A DNA stretch of 64,000 nt from Fibrobacterota bacterium (lineage in GTDB: Bacteria; Fibrobacterota; Fibrobacteria; UBA11236). The notes beneath the pieces were generated by a model that saw only the letters and a list, made by a program, of their open reading frames with translations, had not been told where the DNA came from and ran no database searches. The DNA is taken from contig JAEKLQ010000054.1 in NCBI GenBank assembly GCA_019509785.1, positions 53,590 through 117,589 of the forward strand, given 5' to 3'. The position numbers and the translations under genes were made by a program. Shown in pieces: positions 46,210 to 56,517 of the stretch; position 1 is the stretch's first letter; each line of letters begins with the position of its first letter.

Positions 46210-46309
46210 GGACCGTCTCCCCCCGGTCGCGCACGGATCGTGCGCATCAGGTAAGGTAACGGTAATGTTACGGGGGGAGGGGGAGCGGGGAAGGTTTAAA
46301 ACGAGGAAA

Positions 46310-46329
46310 GGGGAGCCCTTCGGCTCCCC
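46310..46329 (-). terminator. Rho-independent terminator of pilin module 1
   Basis: On the minus strand: GGGGAGCC, loop GAAG, GGCTCCCC, then TTTCCTCGTTTT. A perfect eight-pair stem 22 bases after the PilX-like stop. Confidence 0.8.
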
Positions 46330-46350
46330 GCGGCGAATATATGAATATGG

Positions 46351-47889
46351 CTAGTGGCCGACGCTTTGGCCGGAAAGGGCGTTGCCGGAGAGCTCGCGCC
46401 AGGAAATGACCCGCAATTGGATGGTCGTATCGGGAACCTCCACGATCGAGCCGATGATTCCCCCACAATAGCCTCCGACGTCGGGAGGGCAGGTTCCTCC
46501 GTGAGACATGTGCCCGGCCAAAGCGTTGGTGTCGATCTGAATGGTTTGGACGTTAGCGCAGTTTCCGGGCGGGTAATGGCAGATGTTGATTTTGTGGGGA
46601 AGGGCGTTCCCGGTAAACTTCAGATCCTCGCGTTCGTAAAAGAACCCCATGCCCTTGTATGCGGAGTTGTCCGCGAAAAGGATCGTTGTCCTATTATTCA
46701 CGCTGGCTAGGTTGGGATTAATCTTGTACCATTTTTGATCATCTAACGCGTACAAGTAGCCGTTGGGATGTCCCGCCAAAGCGCGCGCGGGGCGATTGGA
46801 GATATCGGCCGTGAAAATCAAGGTATCGCGGCGCGGACTTGACGGCGAGGTTTCGAATTCATCGAAACGCCAAACCTCGGAATGATCATTCGTACTTCTG
46901 TTACGGATGAGGTAGAAGGTACCGGAAAAATCCTCGGCGATCGCGTCCACGTTGAAACCGGGTCCGCTTGGATTCTTCGGCACGAGAGTGGACACTTCGG
47001 AGGCGCTTCCGTCCCGCAGGCTTAACTCATATATCTTCAGGCTCTGCCAGGTCACCGCATACAGTACCCCGTTGGCCGCCGAGTTGGTGCGGCTGACGAA
47101 TACCAGGCCGTGCAACTCCCGCGGGCCGCCCACATCGAATGTCGAATCGGGCTGGGCCGTGTTGATCACCGGACCGACCAGGATGGCGTTGACAGGCGTG
47201 GCCGGATTGTTGTCCAAATCGATGGGCCGTATTTTGTAGAGCTTGCTGACGCTGCCGGCGACGTTGTTAATGAAATACATCATCCCGCTCGGCGCCACGG
47301 TGAAATCGTCCACGTTGATCTGGCCGCCGTCGGATAAGGTTACCTGGCCTTCGGGATGGATCCAGGCCCAGCCGGAATCGTGTTCGGCCAGCGATTGGTA
47401 GTAGAGGACGGGAGGCGTTCCGCGGATGCCCCACAGAGACATCTTGGGGGTATCGAAAGGAACGGTGGTTTCGGTCTTGACCACTTCCATGCGGGCCTCG
47501 ATGGATTGGGCATTGCTCCCGACGCTTCCCGCGGAAACGACGCGCACGCGGGACGGATTCATCTGGTAGGTCTGGACGCGGGTCGAAAACGCTCCCCGTC
47601 CCAAAGTGACGCCGACATAGGGCATGGTATCCGTGGCAGGGCCGACGGTAATGGCTTTTCTGCCGATATCCGAAATCAGCGCATCGATGCCGGCTTCCGC
47701 CATTTCCTTGGCCGATATGTTGGATTTCTGGGATCCGGAAAACTTATTGCCGGATTTGGTCTTGAAAAGGAGCGGCACCTGGATCAGGGTGATCGCCACG
47801 GCGATGCCGATGATGATAGGCAGGACGGCCGCGCCTTCTTGACGTTGGACTTTGGTGGCGCTTAAAGGCTTCGAGTCCATGCGTTTCAT
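46351..47889 (-). CDS. PilX-like protein fused to a propeller-like domain, module 1
   Basis: 512 residues. The N-terminal helix (AAVLPIIIGIAVAITLIQVP) and KFSGSQKSNISAKEMAEAGI repeat the pattern of the protein at 44108. Residues ~150-450 are beta-rich with repeated NGYLYALD, GVLYAVTW and SGTFYLIRN elements, like a PilY1-type or DUF-type beta-propeller. The C-terminus has KINICHYPPGNCANVQTI and GHMSHGGTC, the CHxPxG...HxxHG module. Likely a pilus tip/adhesin candidate. ATGA links it to the PilW-like gene. Start ATG 47880 is an alternative. Confidence 0.72.
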   Translation of the reverse strand: MKRMDSKPLSATKVQRQEGAAVLPIIIGIAVAITLIQVPLLFKTKSGNKFSGSQKSNISAKEMAEAGIDALISDIGRKAITVGPATDTMPYVGVTLGRGAFSTRVQTYQMNPSRVRVVSAGSVGSNAQSIEARMEVVKTETTVPFDTPKMSLWGIRGTPPVLYYQSLAEHDSGWAWIHPEGQVTLSDGGQINVDDFTVAPSGMMYFINNVAGSVSKLYKIRPIDLDNNPATPVNAILVGPVINTAQPDSTFDVGGPRELHGLVFVSRTNSAANGVLYAVTWQSLKIYELSLRDGSASEVSTLVPKNPSGPGFNVDAIAEDFSGTFYLIRNRSTNDHSEVWRFDEFETSPSSPRRDTLIFTADISNRPARALAGHPNGYLYALDDQKWYKINPNLASVNNRTTILFADNSAYKGMGFFYEREDLKFTGNALPHKINICHYPPGNCANVQTIQIDTNALAGHMSHGGTCPPDVGGYCGGIIGSIVEVPDTTIQLRVISWRELSGNALSGQSVGH

Positions 47890-48662
47890 AGGATGTTCCT
47901 TGGGATCACGGTGGAAGAGAAGCGCATCGTATTGTAGTTGCCGGCCGGCACCTTATAGGTTCCGGTCATAGAGAAGGTCACGACCCGGATCAGGCGATAC
48001 GAAGTCGCCTGGGCGCCGGATGCGTCCATGAGGTCGATGCGGAAATCGGACATGCCGCTGGCGAGGGTGTTCGTCATCTGATCGACGCGGCGGATCAAGG
48101 CGCCCGCGTTGTGATCGATGTAGAACTTCTCCCTTTGCACGGGGTAAACGTCGGGCGTGCCGGGATTATAGCGATGCTGCAACGGCCCGCTAAGCGTTAG
48201 GGTGTACCCCTGCGTCGAATCGCCCGAGATGTTCGATATCAAAGCGTATTCTTGTTGAATGCTGTCGGTGATCCCCAGGCGGCTCCCTACCGAGAATCCC
48301 GTGTCATTGACGATAACGATGGTTGTCGTCCCCACGCGCGCGGTATCCCGCAGCGTCGTCCTTCGATCGGCGGGATTGGAATACACGATCAAGGTATCGG
48401 TCGCTTCGGTGCGGCTCCGGAAAAGCACGTCCATCTTCGACATGCCGTAACCGGCCATGGTGACGGAGCGGTTCACTTGCGTGGTGGCCAAGGTGGCCCG
48501 GTTCCGGAAGTCGGACTTGTTACCCAGGCGCAACGAGGTCCTTTGGTTGGCGGTCCAGAGTTGGTACAGGGATGCCATTAGTACGGCTCCCACCACCACG
48601 GATACCATGGTTTCCACGAGGGTGAAGCCGCCGTTGCGATTCATGCGGAAGTTAGTTTCCAT
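47886..48662 (-). CDS. PilW-like prepilin, module 1
   Basis: 258 residues. MNRNGGFTLVETMVSVVVGA holds the prepilin cleavage Gly-Phe and Glu5. FRNRATLATTQVNRSVTMAG, TLIVYSNPADRRTTL and the C-terminal VIPRNIL match the paralogue at 44962. Its ATG overlaps the end of the PilV-like gene by one base; its own end overlaps the next ATG. A minor pilin in the four-gene operon 49551-46351. Role in surface fibre or secretion is inferred from the set, not proven; no assembly ATPase is in the window. Confidence 0.85.
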   Translation of the reverse strand: METNFRMNRNGGFTLVETMVSVVVGAVLMASLYQLWTANQRTSLRLGNKSDFRNRATLATTQVNRSVTMAGYGMSKMDVLFRSRTEATDTLIVYSNPADRRTTLRDTARVGTTTIVIVNDTGFSVGSRLGITDSIQQEYALISNISGDSTQGYTLTLSGPLQHRYNPGTPDVYPVQREKFYIDHNAGALIRRVDQMTNTLASGMSDFRIDLMDASGAQATSYRLIRVVTFSMTGTYKVPAGNYNTMRFSSTVIPRNIL

Positions 48663-49042
48663 TAGTAGACCTTGTACTGATCGTCGCCGACGATCGTATT
48701 GAAGGTGATGGTGTGCTGGGCGCTCAGGGGCCAGGAAACCTGTAACTGGATCGTTTTACGATCGGCAAGCAAATCGGTGGTTACGAACCACTGGCGGATG
48801 AATCGGTTGTTGACGGTATCGCATCCCGTGGCCAGGCTTCCGTAACGATTCACCCTCAGGGAATCGAGCTTGCACTTCGCGACGAACATCCCCTTGCTGA
48901 TATCGGTGCCCAGGCCCGTGTTCGTATTCTGGGAATGCAGGAAGTAGAAAGTCGTGGCTCCCACCAACCCGAGAACCACGATGGAGATCATGATCTCGAT
49001 CAAGCCGAAGCCGGACTGCGCGTTCCGAAGCCCGGCCTTCAT
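48662..49042 (-). CDS. PilV-like prepilin, module 1
   Basis: 126 residues. SGFGLIEIMISIVVLGLVGA is a prepilin N-terminus (cleavage before F, Glu5 present). KLDSLRVNRYGSLATGCDTV and RKTIQLQVSWPL are shared with the paralogue at 45702, including YFL-SQNT after the helix. The ATG overlaps the previous gene's TGA (ATGA). Same pathway as the other minor pilins. Confidence 0.85.
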   Translation of the reverse strand: MKAGLRNAQSGFGLIEIMISIVVLGLVGATTFYFLHSQNTNTGLGTDISKGMFVAKCKLDSLRVNRYGSLATGCDTVNNRFIRQWFVTTDLLADRKTIQLQVSWPLSAQHTITFNTIVGDDQYKVY

Positions 49043-49551
49043 TTGGAAATCTCCGAGTTCACCGTTTTGAAAGCTATGGGCATGTACCGGGAGATTTCCC
49101 CCAAGGCCCGATCCGAGACCTGCGGCAGCAACGCTTCGATGCGCCGTTTCGCGTCCGCCTGGTTCACCGCGTAAAAGCCGGAAACCCCGTAACGCTCGTT
49201 CAACTTGGGATAATCGAAAAGGGCATAGACATAATAGAGAGCCTGTTGGTCAGGGGTGGCGGATTCGGCGGGGGAAGGCAAGGTCGGGATCGCAGGCTTA
49301 TGCAATTTCGCCGCGATCATGTCGTGGTTCCCGATGATGAAATAGTTGAGCGCGCATAGGGCGATCAGCGCGATCGCGCGCAAGGTCCAACTGGCGGTTG
49401 TACGCTTGCGGACTTCTCGATTATGCTCGGTCGCGACTTGGGCCTTGCTGCGCGTGGTCGCGAGCTTGCCGCGCATCTTCTCGAGCAGGAGTTCGCGCGG
49501 CGGGTTGCTTTGCATCAGCGTGAGTCCGGTGTCCCGAGAAGGCTTGGCCAT
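49039..49551 (-). CDS. Single-pass membrane protein leading pilin module 1
   Basis: 170 residues from ATG 49551, supported by GAGG eight bases upstream; the open frame continues to 49719 without support. A basic N-terminus (KMRGKLATTRSKAQ) precedes one membrane helix at ~72-90 (LRAIALIALCALNYFIIG). The periplasmic part has YYVYALFDYPKLNERYGVSG. Family not recognised. Position and stop/start overlap suggest a pilus assembly or anchoring role specific to this module. Confidence 0.68.
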   Translation of the reverse strand: MAKPSRDTGLTLMQSNPPRELLLEKMRGKLATTRSKAQVATEHNREVRKRTTASWTLRAIALIALCALNYFIIGNHDMIAAKLHKPAIPTLPSPAESATPDQQALYYVYALFDYPKLNERYGVSGFYAVNQADAKRRIEALLPQVSDRALGEISRYMPIAFKTVNSEISK

Positions 49552-49602
49552 TTGATCATCCTCGCATCCCGGGACCAAATGCCCGGATATCGCGTTGGTT
49601 TG

Positions 49603-49608
49603 ATTATA
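49603..49608 (-). promoter_or_regulatory. -10 box upstream of pilin module 1
   Basis: Minus-strand TATAAT 51 bases before the ATG at 49551; an 18-base spacing gives TTCGAC as a poor -35. The context CCCC-TATAAT-C is like the module 2 promoter. Confidence 0.45.
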
Positions 49609-49822
49609 GGGGCGCTCGAAGTTCCAGTCGAAGTTTTCCCCCCATGGAAATCCTGGGTTCTTAGGGTTTTTTCGGAAGGGAAAATGGGGAATATCGGGAA
49701 ACGCGAGGGCGAACCCCAAGGAATGTCAAGGCGGGGTAAAGCGATTGAAGACGGGAAGCGGGAATTCCGGGGTCGGGAAGTCCCGGAGGAGGGGAGGGGT
49801 CACATGTAAGGGCGGTGCACGG

Positions 49823-50104
49823 TCAGATGTAGGGGCGGCGCAGGAGTGGGACTTTTTTGGCCTTCCCGTCGTACTGCCACATGATCTTACGGTTCAGGCG
49901 CTGGGGCTCGTACTTGTCCTCCTCGCCCGGAGGGGAGGTAACACGCCGGTTACCCTGGGCCCGTTCCCACAGGCGTTGGCGCAGGAAACCCAGGATGGCC
50001 TCGTCCCGGTCGCGTCCCGGCGCGGGCGGAACGGCTTCGGGTCCCACCACTCCGGAAACCAGGGGCGAGACGGGGATTACGGGCCTATCCAGGTCGGGTC
50101 GCAT
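49823..50104 (-). CDS. Small basic hypothetical protein
   Basis: 93 residues; proline-rich N-terminus (PVIPVSPLVSG) then a basic, charged part (FLRQRLWERAQGNRR, LNRKIMWQYDGKAKK). No family recognised, no signal peptide. The end RRPYI is nearly repeated just downstream in the DNA. It could be real or a chance open frame in GC-rich DNA. Confidence 0.4.
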   Translation of the reverse strand: MRPDLDRPVIPVSPLVSGVVGPEAVPPAPGRDRDEAILGFLRQRLWERAQGNRRVTSPPGEEDKYEPQRLNRKIMWQYDGKAKKVPLLRRPYI

Positions 50105-50197
50105 ATCCCTAATCTAGGCTTTCCACGCCCCCCGGTAAGGCAATAGTAAGGGGGTCGGCCCTGATCTTTTGGGTTCGCTTGGGCTACGCGAGGATTT

Positions 50198-50662
50198 TCA
50201 GGGGGACCCTAGCTTCGCCACGATCGCAAATTCCTCGGGCGTCACGGGTTGCACCGACAGCCTCATGCCCTTCTTGATGACCATCATGTCCTCCAGGCCG
50301 GGCGTGGCGCGCATTTCGTCCAGGGTGATGAGGCGGGGGAACTCCCGCTTGAATTTCACGTCCACCATCACCCACGGATTCTTCGCCGGCGTGGCTTTGG
50401 GATCGTAATAGTCGGACTTGGGGTCCAACGCCGTGGGATCGGGATAGGCGGCCTTGGCGATGGTCGCGAGGCCGGCCACCCCTGCCGGCGTGATGCTGGA
50501 GTGGTAGAAAAGCACTTCATCGCCTACCGACATCAGGTCGCGCATGTGGTTCCGCGCCGTGTAATTGCGGACGCCGTTCCAGCGTTCCTGCTTCCGTTCC
50601 TTCAGGTCGCGGATCGAGAACTCGTCCGGCTCGGTCTTCATGAGCCAATACCGTTTCGCCAT
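50198..50662 (-). CDS. EVE-domain protein
   Basis: 154 residues; AGGAGG seven bases before ATG 50662 decides the start over the longer frame to 50743. [38 protein letters not shown] and VLFYHSS are diagnostic of the EVE (PUA-like) fold, which binds modified nucleic-acid bases. Stand-alone bacterial members are often housekeeping or tied to RNA/DNA modification. It is divergent from prpB, so the two share a 119-base gap. Confidence 0.92.
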   Translation of the reverse strand: MAKRYWLMKTEPDEFSIRDLKERKQERWNGVRNYTARNHMRDLMSVGDEVLFYHSSITPAGVAGLATIAKAAYPDPTALDPKSDYYDPKATPAKNPWVMVDVKFKREFPRLITLDEMRATPGLEDMMVIKKGMRLSVQPVTPEEFAIVAKLGSP

Positions 50663-50781
50663 GGTCGCCTCCTGGCGCCAACGTAGCAATTCGCTGCGCG
50701 AAGGAACCATTCGCGGCGATTGCCCGCCTGGACGGGGTTTCATACAATGGTCGCAAAACCTATCTTCGCGGCGGTACCAGA

Positions 50782-51768
50782 ATGGCCCGAATGCAATCCC
50801 GATTATCCGCAGGCGCGCGATTCCGCAAGGCGCTACGCTCCGAAAAGCCGTTGCAAGTGGTGGGGACGATCAACGCCTACGTCGCCATGCTGGCCGAGCG
50901 CGCGGGTTTCCGCGCCTTGTACCTGAGCGGCGCCGGCGTGGCCAATTCCTCCTACGGATTGCCCGATCTGGGGATGACCACCCTGGACAACGTGTTGGAA
51001 GACGTCCGCCGCATCGTCGGGGCTACGTCCTTGCCTTTGCTTGCCGATGCCGACACCGGCTTCGGCCCGGCCCATATGATCGCCCGCTCGGTGCGCGAAT
51101 TCATCAAGGCGGGCGCGGCCGGGATCCACATCGAGGATCAAGTGGCGGCCAAGCGCTGCGGGCATCGCCCGGGCAAGGCTATCGTGCCTTTGGCCGAGAT
51201 GGTGGATCGCATCAAGGCCGCCGTGGACGCCAAGACCGATCCCGATTTCATCGTTATGGCCCGTACCGACGCCTTGGCGGTGGAGGGGTTGGAATCCGCG
51301 CTGGAGCGCGCGGAAGCCTGCCGGGAAGCGGGCGCCGATATGCTCTTCCCCGAAGCCTTGACCGGCTTGGATCAGTATCGCGCCTTCCACAAGCGCGTAG
51401 GCATTCCCGTGCTGGCTAATATGACCGAGTTCGGGAAGACGCCCCTTTTCACGCGGGAAGAGTTGGGCGCGGCGGGGGTGGGCCTGGTTTTATATCCCCT
51501 CACGATTAATCGCGTGATGAACCATGCGGCGGAACTGGCGCTCGCGGGCTTGCGCGCCGACGGGCATCAGAAGGCCCTGGTGGGGAAGATGCAAACCCGC
51601 GAAGAGTTGTACGACGTGTTGGGTTATCATGCTTACGAACGGAAACTCGACGAGCTTTTCGGAAAGCAGCCGGACGGCCGGTTGGTTTTGGGTCCCAACG
51701 GCCTTGCCGTTGGGAAAGACGCCGCCGGGAAGAAGGATAAACGGAGCGGACGCAACGGGAAGGGATGA
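50782..51768 (+). CDS. prpB: Methylisocitrate lyase
   Basis: 328 residues of the isocitrate lyase/PEP mutase superfamily. [19 protein letters not shown] at ~47, [13 protein letters not shown] at ~86 (metal-site Asp), [18 protein letters not shown] at ~113 with the catalytic Cys, then FPEALTGL. It splits 2-methylisocitrate to pyruvate and succinate. The C-terminal 35 residues are a basic Gly/Lys tail longer than usual. It overlaps prpC by ATGA, so prpB-prpC-prpD is a coupled operon for propionate use. Confidence 0.92.
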   Translation: MARMQSRLSAGARFRKALRSEKPLQVVGTINAYVAMLAERAGFRALYLSGAGVANSSYGLPDLGMTTLDNVLEDVRRIVGATSLPLLADADTGFGPAHMIARSVREFIKAGAAGIHIEDQVAAKRCGHRPGKAIVPLAEMVDRIKAAVDAKTDPDFIVMARTDALAVEGLESALERAEACREAGADMLFPEALTGLDQYRAFHKRVGIPVLANMTEFGKTPLFTREELGAAGVGLVLYPLTINRVMNHAAELALAGLRADGHQKALVGKMQTREELYDVLGYHAYERKLDELFGKQPDGRLVLGPNGLAVGKDAAGKKDKRSGRNGKG

Positions 51769-52904
51769 TCATGGCCCAGGGCGCGAAGGACAAGACGGGA
51801 GGATTGGCCGGGGTGGTGGCGGGGGATTCCGCGATTTGCACCTGCGGACTGGAAGGCAAAGGCCTCAATTATCGCGGCTATCCCATCGAGGAATTGGCGG
51901 CGCAGGCAAGCTTCGAAGAGGTCGCGTGGTTATTGACCCGCGGGGAATTGCCCAAGCCCATCGAGTTGGAAACCTACCGCATGTCCCTTTCCCTCCTGCG
52001 CCGCATTCCCGACGCGCTGAAGAAAGTCCTGGAACTCATTCCCGCTTCCTCGCATCCCATGGACGTGTTGCGCACGGGAACCTCCTTCCTGGGCAATCTG
52101 GAACCCGAGAACGGCGACCGTCCCGTAATGCATACCGTCGATCGCCTGCTCGCTACCTTGGGATCGATCCTCGCCTATTGGTGGAATTACCATCGTGACG
52201 GGAAAGGTCCCGATCTGGAAACGCCGGAGGAGACGGTGGCCGGGCATTTCCTGCGGTTATTGTTGGGCCGAGCGCCCGCGGAAGACGAGCTTCGTTGCCT
52301 GGACGTATCCTTGATACTGTACGCCGAACATGAGTTCAACGCCTCCACCTTCACCTCGCGCATCATCGCGAGCACGCTCTCCGATTACCATTCCGCCATC
52401 ACCGGAGCCATCGGGGCCCTGCGCGGTCCTTTGCACGGCGGGGCCAATGAAGCGGCCATGGAATTGATCGAAAGCTTCCCGGACCCGGACGCCGCGGAAG
52501 CCGGCGTGCGGAAAAGGTTGGCCGAGAAGAAGCTGATCATGGGATTCGGGCACCGGGTGTACTCGATTTCCGATCCGCGTTCGGATATCATCAAGCCCTG
52601 GGCCCTGCGCTTGTCCCGGCGCCCCGGCGCCGACGCATCGCTTTTCCCGCGCGCCGAACGAATCGAAAAGGTCATGTGGGCCGAGCGCAAGCTATTCCCC
52701 AACCTCGATTTCTACAGCGCGCTCGCCTACCATTATTGCGGCATCCCCACGCCGCTTTTCACGCCTCTGTTCGTACTCGCGCGGACCGCCGGATGGTCGG
52801 CGCATATCATGGAACAGCGCGCCCATAACAAGATCATCCGCCCCGCGAGCAATTACATAGGCCCGGAAACGCGCGCCTTCGTGCCTCTGGCGCAGCGATC
52901 CTAG
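51765..52904 (+). CDS. prpC: 2-methylcitrate/citrate synthase
   Basis: 379 residues. [21 protein letters not shown] at the start, the catalytic histidines in [16 protein letters not shown] (~225) and [16 protein letters not shown] (~262), and the aspartate segment [16 protein letters not shown] (~318). The ATG at 51765 overlaps the prpB stop; an ATG two codons later is possible. It condenses propionyl-CoA with oxaloacetate. Its place between prpB and prpD favours the methylcitrate role over the TCA cycle. Confidence 0.92.
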   Translation: MIMAQGAKDKTGGLAGVVAGDSAICTCGLEGKGLNYRGYPIEELAAQASFEEVAWLLTRGELPKPIELETYRMSLSLLRRIPDALKKVLELIPASSHPMDVLRTGTSFLGNLEPENGDRPVMHTVDRLLATLGSILAYWWNYHRDGKGPDLETPEETVAGHFLRLLLGRAPAEDELRCLDVSLILYAEHEFNASTFTSRIIASTLSDYHSAITGAIGALRGPLHGGANEAAMELIESFPDPDAAEAGVRKRLAEKKLIMGFGHRVYSISDPRSDIIKPWALRLSRRPGADASLFPRAERIEKVMWAERKLFPNLDFYSALAYHYCGIPTPLFTPLFVLARTAGWSAHIMEQRAHNKIIRPASNYIGPETRAFVPLAQRS

Positions 52905-52911
52905 GAGAACC

Positions 52912-54354
52912 ATGTCCGCTCCCATCAGCAACGAAAAACGCCCGGCCGATGCCGCCCTGCTGGCCATAGCCGATTACGCCCATGGCTTCGCGGTACCCGG
53001 AGGCGAGGCCCTGGATACGGCCGCCCTTTGCCTGGCCGATAGCCTGGGTTGCGCCATGCTGGCCCTCGGCTTCCCCGCCTGCGCCAAGATGCTGGGTCCG
53101 GTGGTGCCGGGAATCCACGTGGAAGACGGGGCGCGCGTGCCCGGGACGGGATACGTGCTCGACCCGGTCGCGGCGGCATTCAATCTCGGGACCCTTATCC
53201 GTTGGCTGGATTACAACGATACCTGGCTGGCGAAAGAGTGGGGGCATCCTTCGGACAACTTGGGCGGCATCCTGGCGGTAGCCGATTGGAAGAGCCGGGT
53301 CGCGTTAAAGTCCGGCCAGGCGCCCTTCACCATCGCCGACGTGCTACGCGCCGCCGTGAAAGCCCACGAGATCCAAGGCGTGCTCGCCCTGGAGAACGCC
53401 TTCAACCGGGTAGGATTGGATCATGTCCTCTCCGTGCGGGTGGCTTCCGCCGCGGTGATCGCCACGATGCTAGGGGGCACCCGCGACCAGGTCCTGGCGG
53501 CCGTGTCGCATGCCTTTATCGACGGCGGCGCCTTGCGGACCTACCGCCACGCCCCCAACACGGGATCGCGCAAGTCCTGGGCCGCCGGCGACGCCACCGC
53601 GCGCGGAGCCTGGCTGGCCTTTATGGCCTTGCGGGGGGAGATGGGTTATCCTTCCGCCCTCACTGCGCCGCAATGGGGTTTCGATGACGTGATCTTGCGC
53701 GGTAAGCCGCTTGCGCTGGCGCGGCCGCTGGGAACCTATGTCATGGAAAACGTTCTCTTTAAGGTTTCCTTTCCGGCCGAATTCCATGCCCAGACCGCCG
53801 TGGAAGCGGCCCTCCGCCTGCATCCCCAAGTGAAGGATCGCCTGGACGCGATCGCGCGCGTGGAAATCGGCACCCAGGAGCCGGCCCTGCGCATCATCGA
53901 CAAGGCCGGTCCCCTGCACAACCCGGCCGATCGCGATCATTGCCTCCAATACATGGCCGCCATCGGCCTGATCAAGGGGTCCCTCGCGGCCGAGGACTAT
54001 TCCGATTCCACGGCAGCCGATCCGCGCATCGATGCCTTGCGGGCCAAGATGGTATGCCGCGAGGAAACCGCATACACCCGGGACTACTTGGATCCCTCCA
54101 AGCGATCCATCGCTAACGACCTCAAGATCTTTTTCGCGGACGGGGGCGCCACCGAAAAGGTGGTGGTGGAATACCCTCTGGGCCATAAGCGGCGCAGGCA
54201 GGAGTCGATCCCGCACCTGTTCGCCAAGTTGGAAGCGAACCTGGCGACGCGATTCGCGAAGGAGCGTGTCGCAGGGCTGCTGGGCCTTTTCCGGGACGGT
54301 GAACGCCTCGGGAGGATGACCGTGCCGGAATTCATGGGGCTTTTCCTGCCGTAA
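52912..54354 (+). CDS. prpD: 2-methylcitrate dehydratase, MmgE/PrpD family
   Basis: 480 residues, the usual PrpD length. [19 protein letters not shown] at ~35, [15 protein letters not shown] at ~90, [15 protein letters not shown], and [19 protein letters not shown] at ~225 are family landmarks. It dehydrates 2-methylcitrate in the propionate pathway. AGGAG precedes the ATG, seven bases after prpC. No prpE or PrpR regulator is visible, so control is unclear. Confidence 0.92.
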   Translation: MSAPISNEKRPADAALLAIADYAHGFAVPGGEALDTAALCLADSLGCAMLALGFPACAKMLGPVVPGIHVEDGARVPGTGYVLDPVAAAFNLGTLIRWLDYNDTWLAKEWGHPSDNLGGILAVADWKSRVALKSGQAPFTIADVLRAAVKAHEIQGVLALENAFNRVGLDHVLSVRVASAAVIATMLGGTRDQVLAAVSHAFIDGGALRTYRHAPNTGSRKSWAAGDATARGAWLAFMALRGEMGYPSALTAPQWGFDDVILRGKPLALARPLGTYVMENVLFKVSFPAEFHAQTAVEAALRLHPQVKDRLDAIARVEIGTQEPALRIIDKAGPLHNPADRDHCLQYMAAIGLIKGSLAAEDYSDSTAADPRIDALRAKMVCREETAYTRDYLDPSKRSIANDLKIFFADGGATEKVVVEYPLGHKRRRQESIPHLFAKLEANLATRFAKERVAGLLGLFRDGERLGRMTVPEFMGLFLP

Positions 54355-54437
54355 ATGCCGCGAGCCCCATTCTGCCGGGTGCTTTGGCGCCTCGCCCGGT
54401 ACGGGTTTTCGGTTCCCCTTTCGTAGATTTCCTCCCC

Positions 54438-56306
54438 ATGGAATCGAGTTTCGACGTCGTCGTCATCGGCGGAGGGCATGCCGGCATCGAGGCGGCCCAC
54501 GCGGCCGCCCGCATGGGCGCGCGCACGGCGATGGTCTCCATGGACGTCGCCGCCATCGGACGCATGTCCTGCAATCCGGCCATCGGCGGGGTGGCCAAGG
54601 GCCAGCTCGTACGCGATCTGGATGCGCTCGGCGGCTTGATGGGGGTGGTCGCCGACGTGGCGGGCATCCAATTCCGCATGCTCAACCTATCCAAGGGCCC
54701 GGCCGTCTGGGGCCCGCGCGCGCAAATGGACATGGAGCTTTACGCCGATACCATGCAAGACCGCTTGCGCGCGACTCCCAACCTGTCGCTCCTCGACGGC
54801 GAACTGGAATCGTTCCAGCGTACTCCCGACGGCGGTTTCGATCTGGACTTCGGGCCGCGCGGAACCCTGCGCTGCCGCTCCCTCATCATCACCTCCGGAA
54901 CCTTTCTCGGCGCCGTCATGCATACCGGCATGACGCAAACCAAGGGCGGCAGGGTGGGGGAGGCCGCCGCCGATCGCCTCTCTTCCGCCATCCGAGGTCT
55001 CGGAATACGTACCCGCCGCCTTAAGACCGGCACCCCGGCGCGCCTGGCGGCGGATTCCATCGACTACCAGGCCGTGGAGATCCAGCATGGCGACCCCGAG
55101 CCATGGTCCTTTTCGTTCCGGACCGAAGCTCCGGTCAAGAACCATGCCACCTGCTGGATCACGCATACCAATCTGGAGACGCACTCCATCCTGCGCGACG
55201 GTTTCGATCGCAGCCCCATGTTCACCGGCGTCATCAAGGGCGTCGGCCCGCGCTATTGCCCTTCCATCGAAGACAAGATCTGCCGCTTCGCGGATAAGGA
55301 TTCCCATCACCTCTTCCTCGAACCCGAAGGCCTCCGCAACGGGCGCATTTACGTGAACGGGTTTTCTTCCAGCCTACCCTCCGAGATCCAGGATCGCGCC
55401 CTACGGACCATTCCCGGACTGAAAGGCTGCCGCGTGCTGCGCTACGGCTATGCCGTGGAATACGATTCGGTGGAATCGACCCAGTTGCATCCCACCTTCG
55501 CCTGCAAGGAAGTGCCGGGGCTTTATTTCGCCGGACAGGTGAACGGGACATCGGGCTACGAGGAGGCCGCCGCGCAGGGCCTGGTGGCGGGCATCAACGC
55601 GGTCCTGGCCATCCGCGGGGAACCCCCTTTTCTGTTGGGCCGCAGCGAATCCTACATCGGCGTGCTTGCCGACGATCTGGTTTCCCTCGAGCTCGAGGAA
55701 CCTTATCGCATGTTCACTTCCCGGGCCGAGTACCGGTTGCATTTGCGGCACGACAATGCCGAGGTGCGATTGGTCGATAAGGGCCGCGCCTTAGGCCTGA
55801 TCGACGATGCCGCCTTCGCGAAGTACGAGGCCTGGCAGGCGCGGATGGAGTCGGCGCGGACCGCCCTCGGCCAAGCGCGCGCCTTCGGGCCGGAGGTCGA
55901 TGCCTACCTGGGTGAATGCGGTTCCGCGCCCTTGGACGAGGCCACTACCGCCCTTGCCTTGTTACGTCGGCCGGATGTGGGCCTGGAAGGTTTAGCCGCC
56001 CGTCTCGGCCTGGATCTGGGCTTGGCCCGGAAGGATATGCTGCGCCTGGAAGCGGCGGAAAGATATCGCGGCTTTTGGGATCGGCAATTGAAGGAGATCG
56101 AGCGGAACAAGCGTCTGCAGGGTCTGCGCATCCCCCAGGCTTTCGATTACGCAAGGGCCCATGCCCTTTCGACGGAGGCGCGCCAGAAGCTGGCCGCCAA
56201 GCGGCCGCTTACGGTGGGCCTGGCCCAACGTATCGCCGGAGTTACCCCTGCCGACATTTCCGGGCTTATCTTCCACATCAACCAGGGCGCCAGCGGCCCG
56301 GCTTAG
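54438..56306 (+). CDS. mnmG: tRNA uridine 5-carboxymethylaminomethyl modification enzyme
   Basis: 622 residues. The FAD loop VVVIGGGHAGIEAAHAAARMG is at the N-terminus, with SCNPAIGGVAKGQLVRDLDALGG soon after, GTFLGAVMHTG, RRLKTGTPARL, RYCPSIEDKI, YEEAAAQGLVAGINA and EPYRMFTSRAEYRL. With MnmE it modifies U34 of several tRNAs. A TTG at 54384 is in frame, but the ATG at 54438 fits the family start. It stands alone after the prp genes; mnmE is not in the window. Confidence 0.96.
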   Translation: MESSFDVVVIGGGHAGIEAAHAAARMGARTAMVSMDVAAIGRMSCNPAIGGVAKGQLVRDLDALGGLMGVVADVAGIQFRMLNLSKGPAVWGPRAQMDMELYADTMQDRLRATPNLSLLDGELESFQRTPDGGFDLDFGPRGTLRCRSLIITSGTFLGAVMHTGMTQTKGGRVGEAAADRLSSAIRGLGIRTRRLKTGTPARLAADSIDYQAVEIQHGDPEPWSFSFRTEAPVKNHATCWITHTNLETHSILRDGFDRSPMFTGVIKGVGPRYCPSIEDKICRFADKDSHHLFLEPEGLRNGRIYVNGFSSSLPSEIQDRALRTIPGLKGCRVLRYGYAVEYDSVESTQLHPTFACKEVPGLYFAGQVNGTSGYEEAAAQGLVAGINAVLAIRGEPPFLLGRSESYIGVLADDLVSLELEEPYRMFTSRAEYRLHLRHDNAEVRLVDKGRALGLIDDAAFAKYEAWQARMESARTALGQARAFGPEVDAYLGECGSAPLDEATTALALLRRPDVGLEGLAARLGLDLGLARKDMLRLEAAERYRGFWDRQLKEIERNKRLQGLRIPQAFDYARAHALSTEARQKLAAKRPLTVGLAQRIAGVTPADISGLIFHINQGASGPA

Positions 56307-56464
56307 TCTCCCGCGTTTTCCCGCCATCAGCGGTGCGCGTTCGCTCCGGGTGTCGACGCCAAGTCGACTGCCCCGCAGGACGCCCGGCCTCCGAACGCCC
56401 GCTCCTAGGGGCCTAACGGTTACCTCTTCCATCCGGTAGACGTCGAATCCAACGAAAATTCGGC

Positions 56465-56499
56465 TAAGAACCCCCTCCATTATCACAGGGGATCTTAGG
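56465..56499. other. Imperfect hairpin before the small-protein promoter
   Basis: AAGAACCCC and GGGGATCTT can form eight of nine pairs around a 17-base loop. No T-run follows. It may mark the end of mnmG transcription or precede the next promoter. Confidence 0.3.
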
Positions 56500-56517
56500 G
56501 TCCACGTAAAATGGTGC

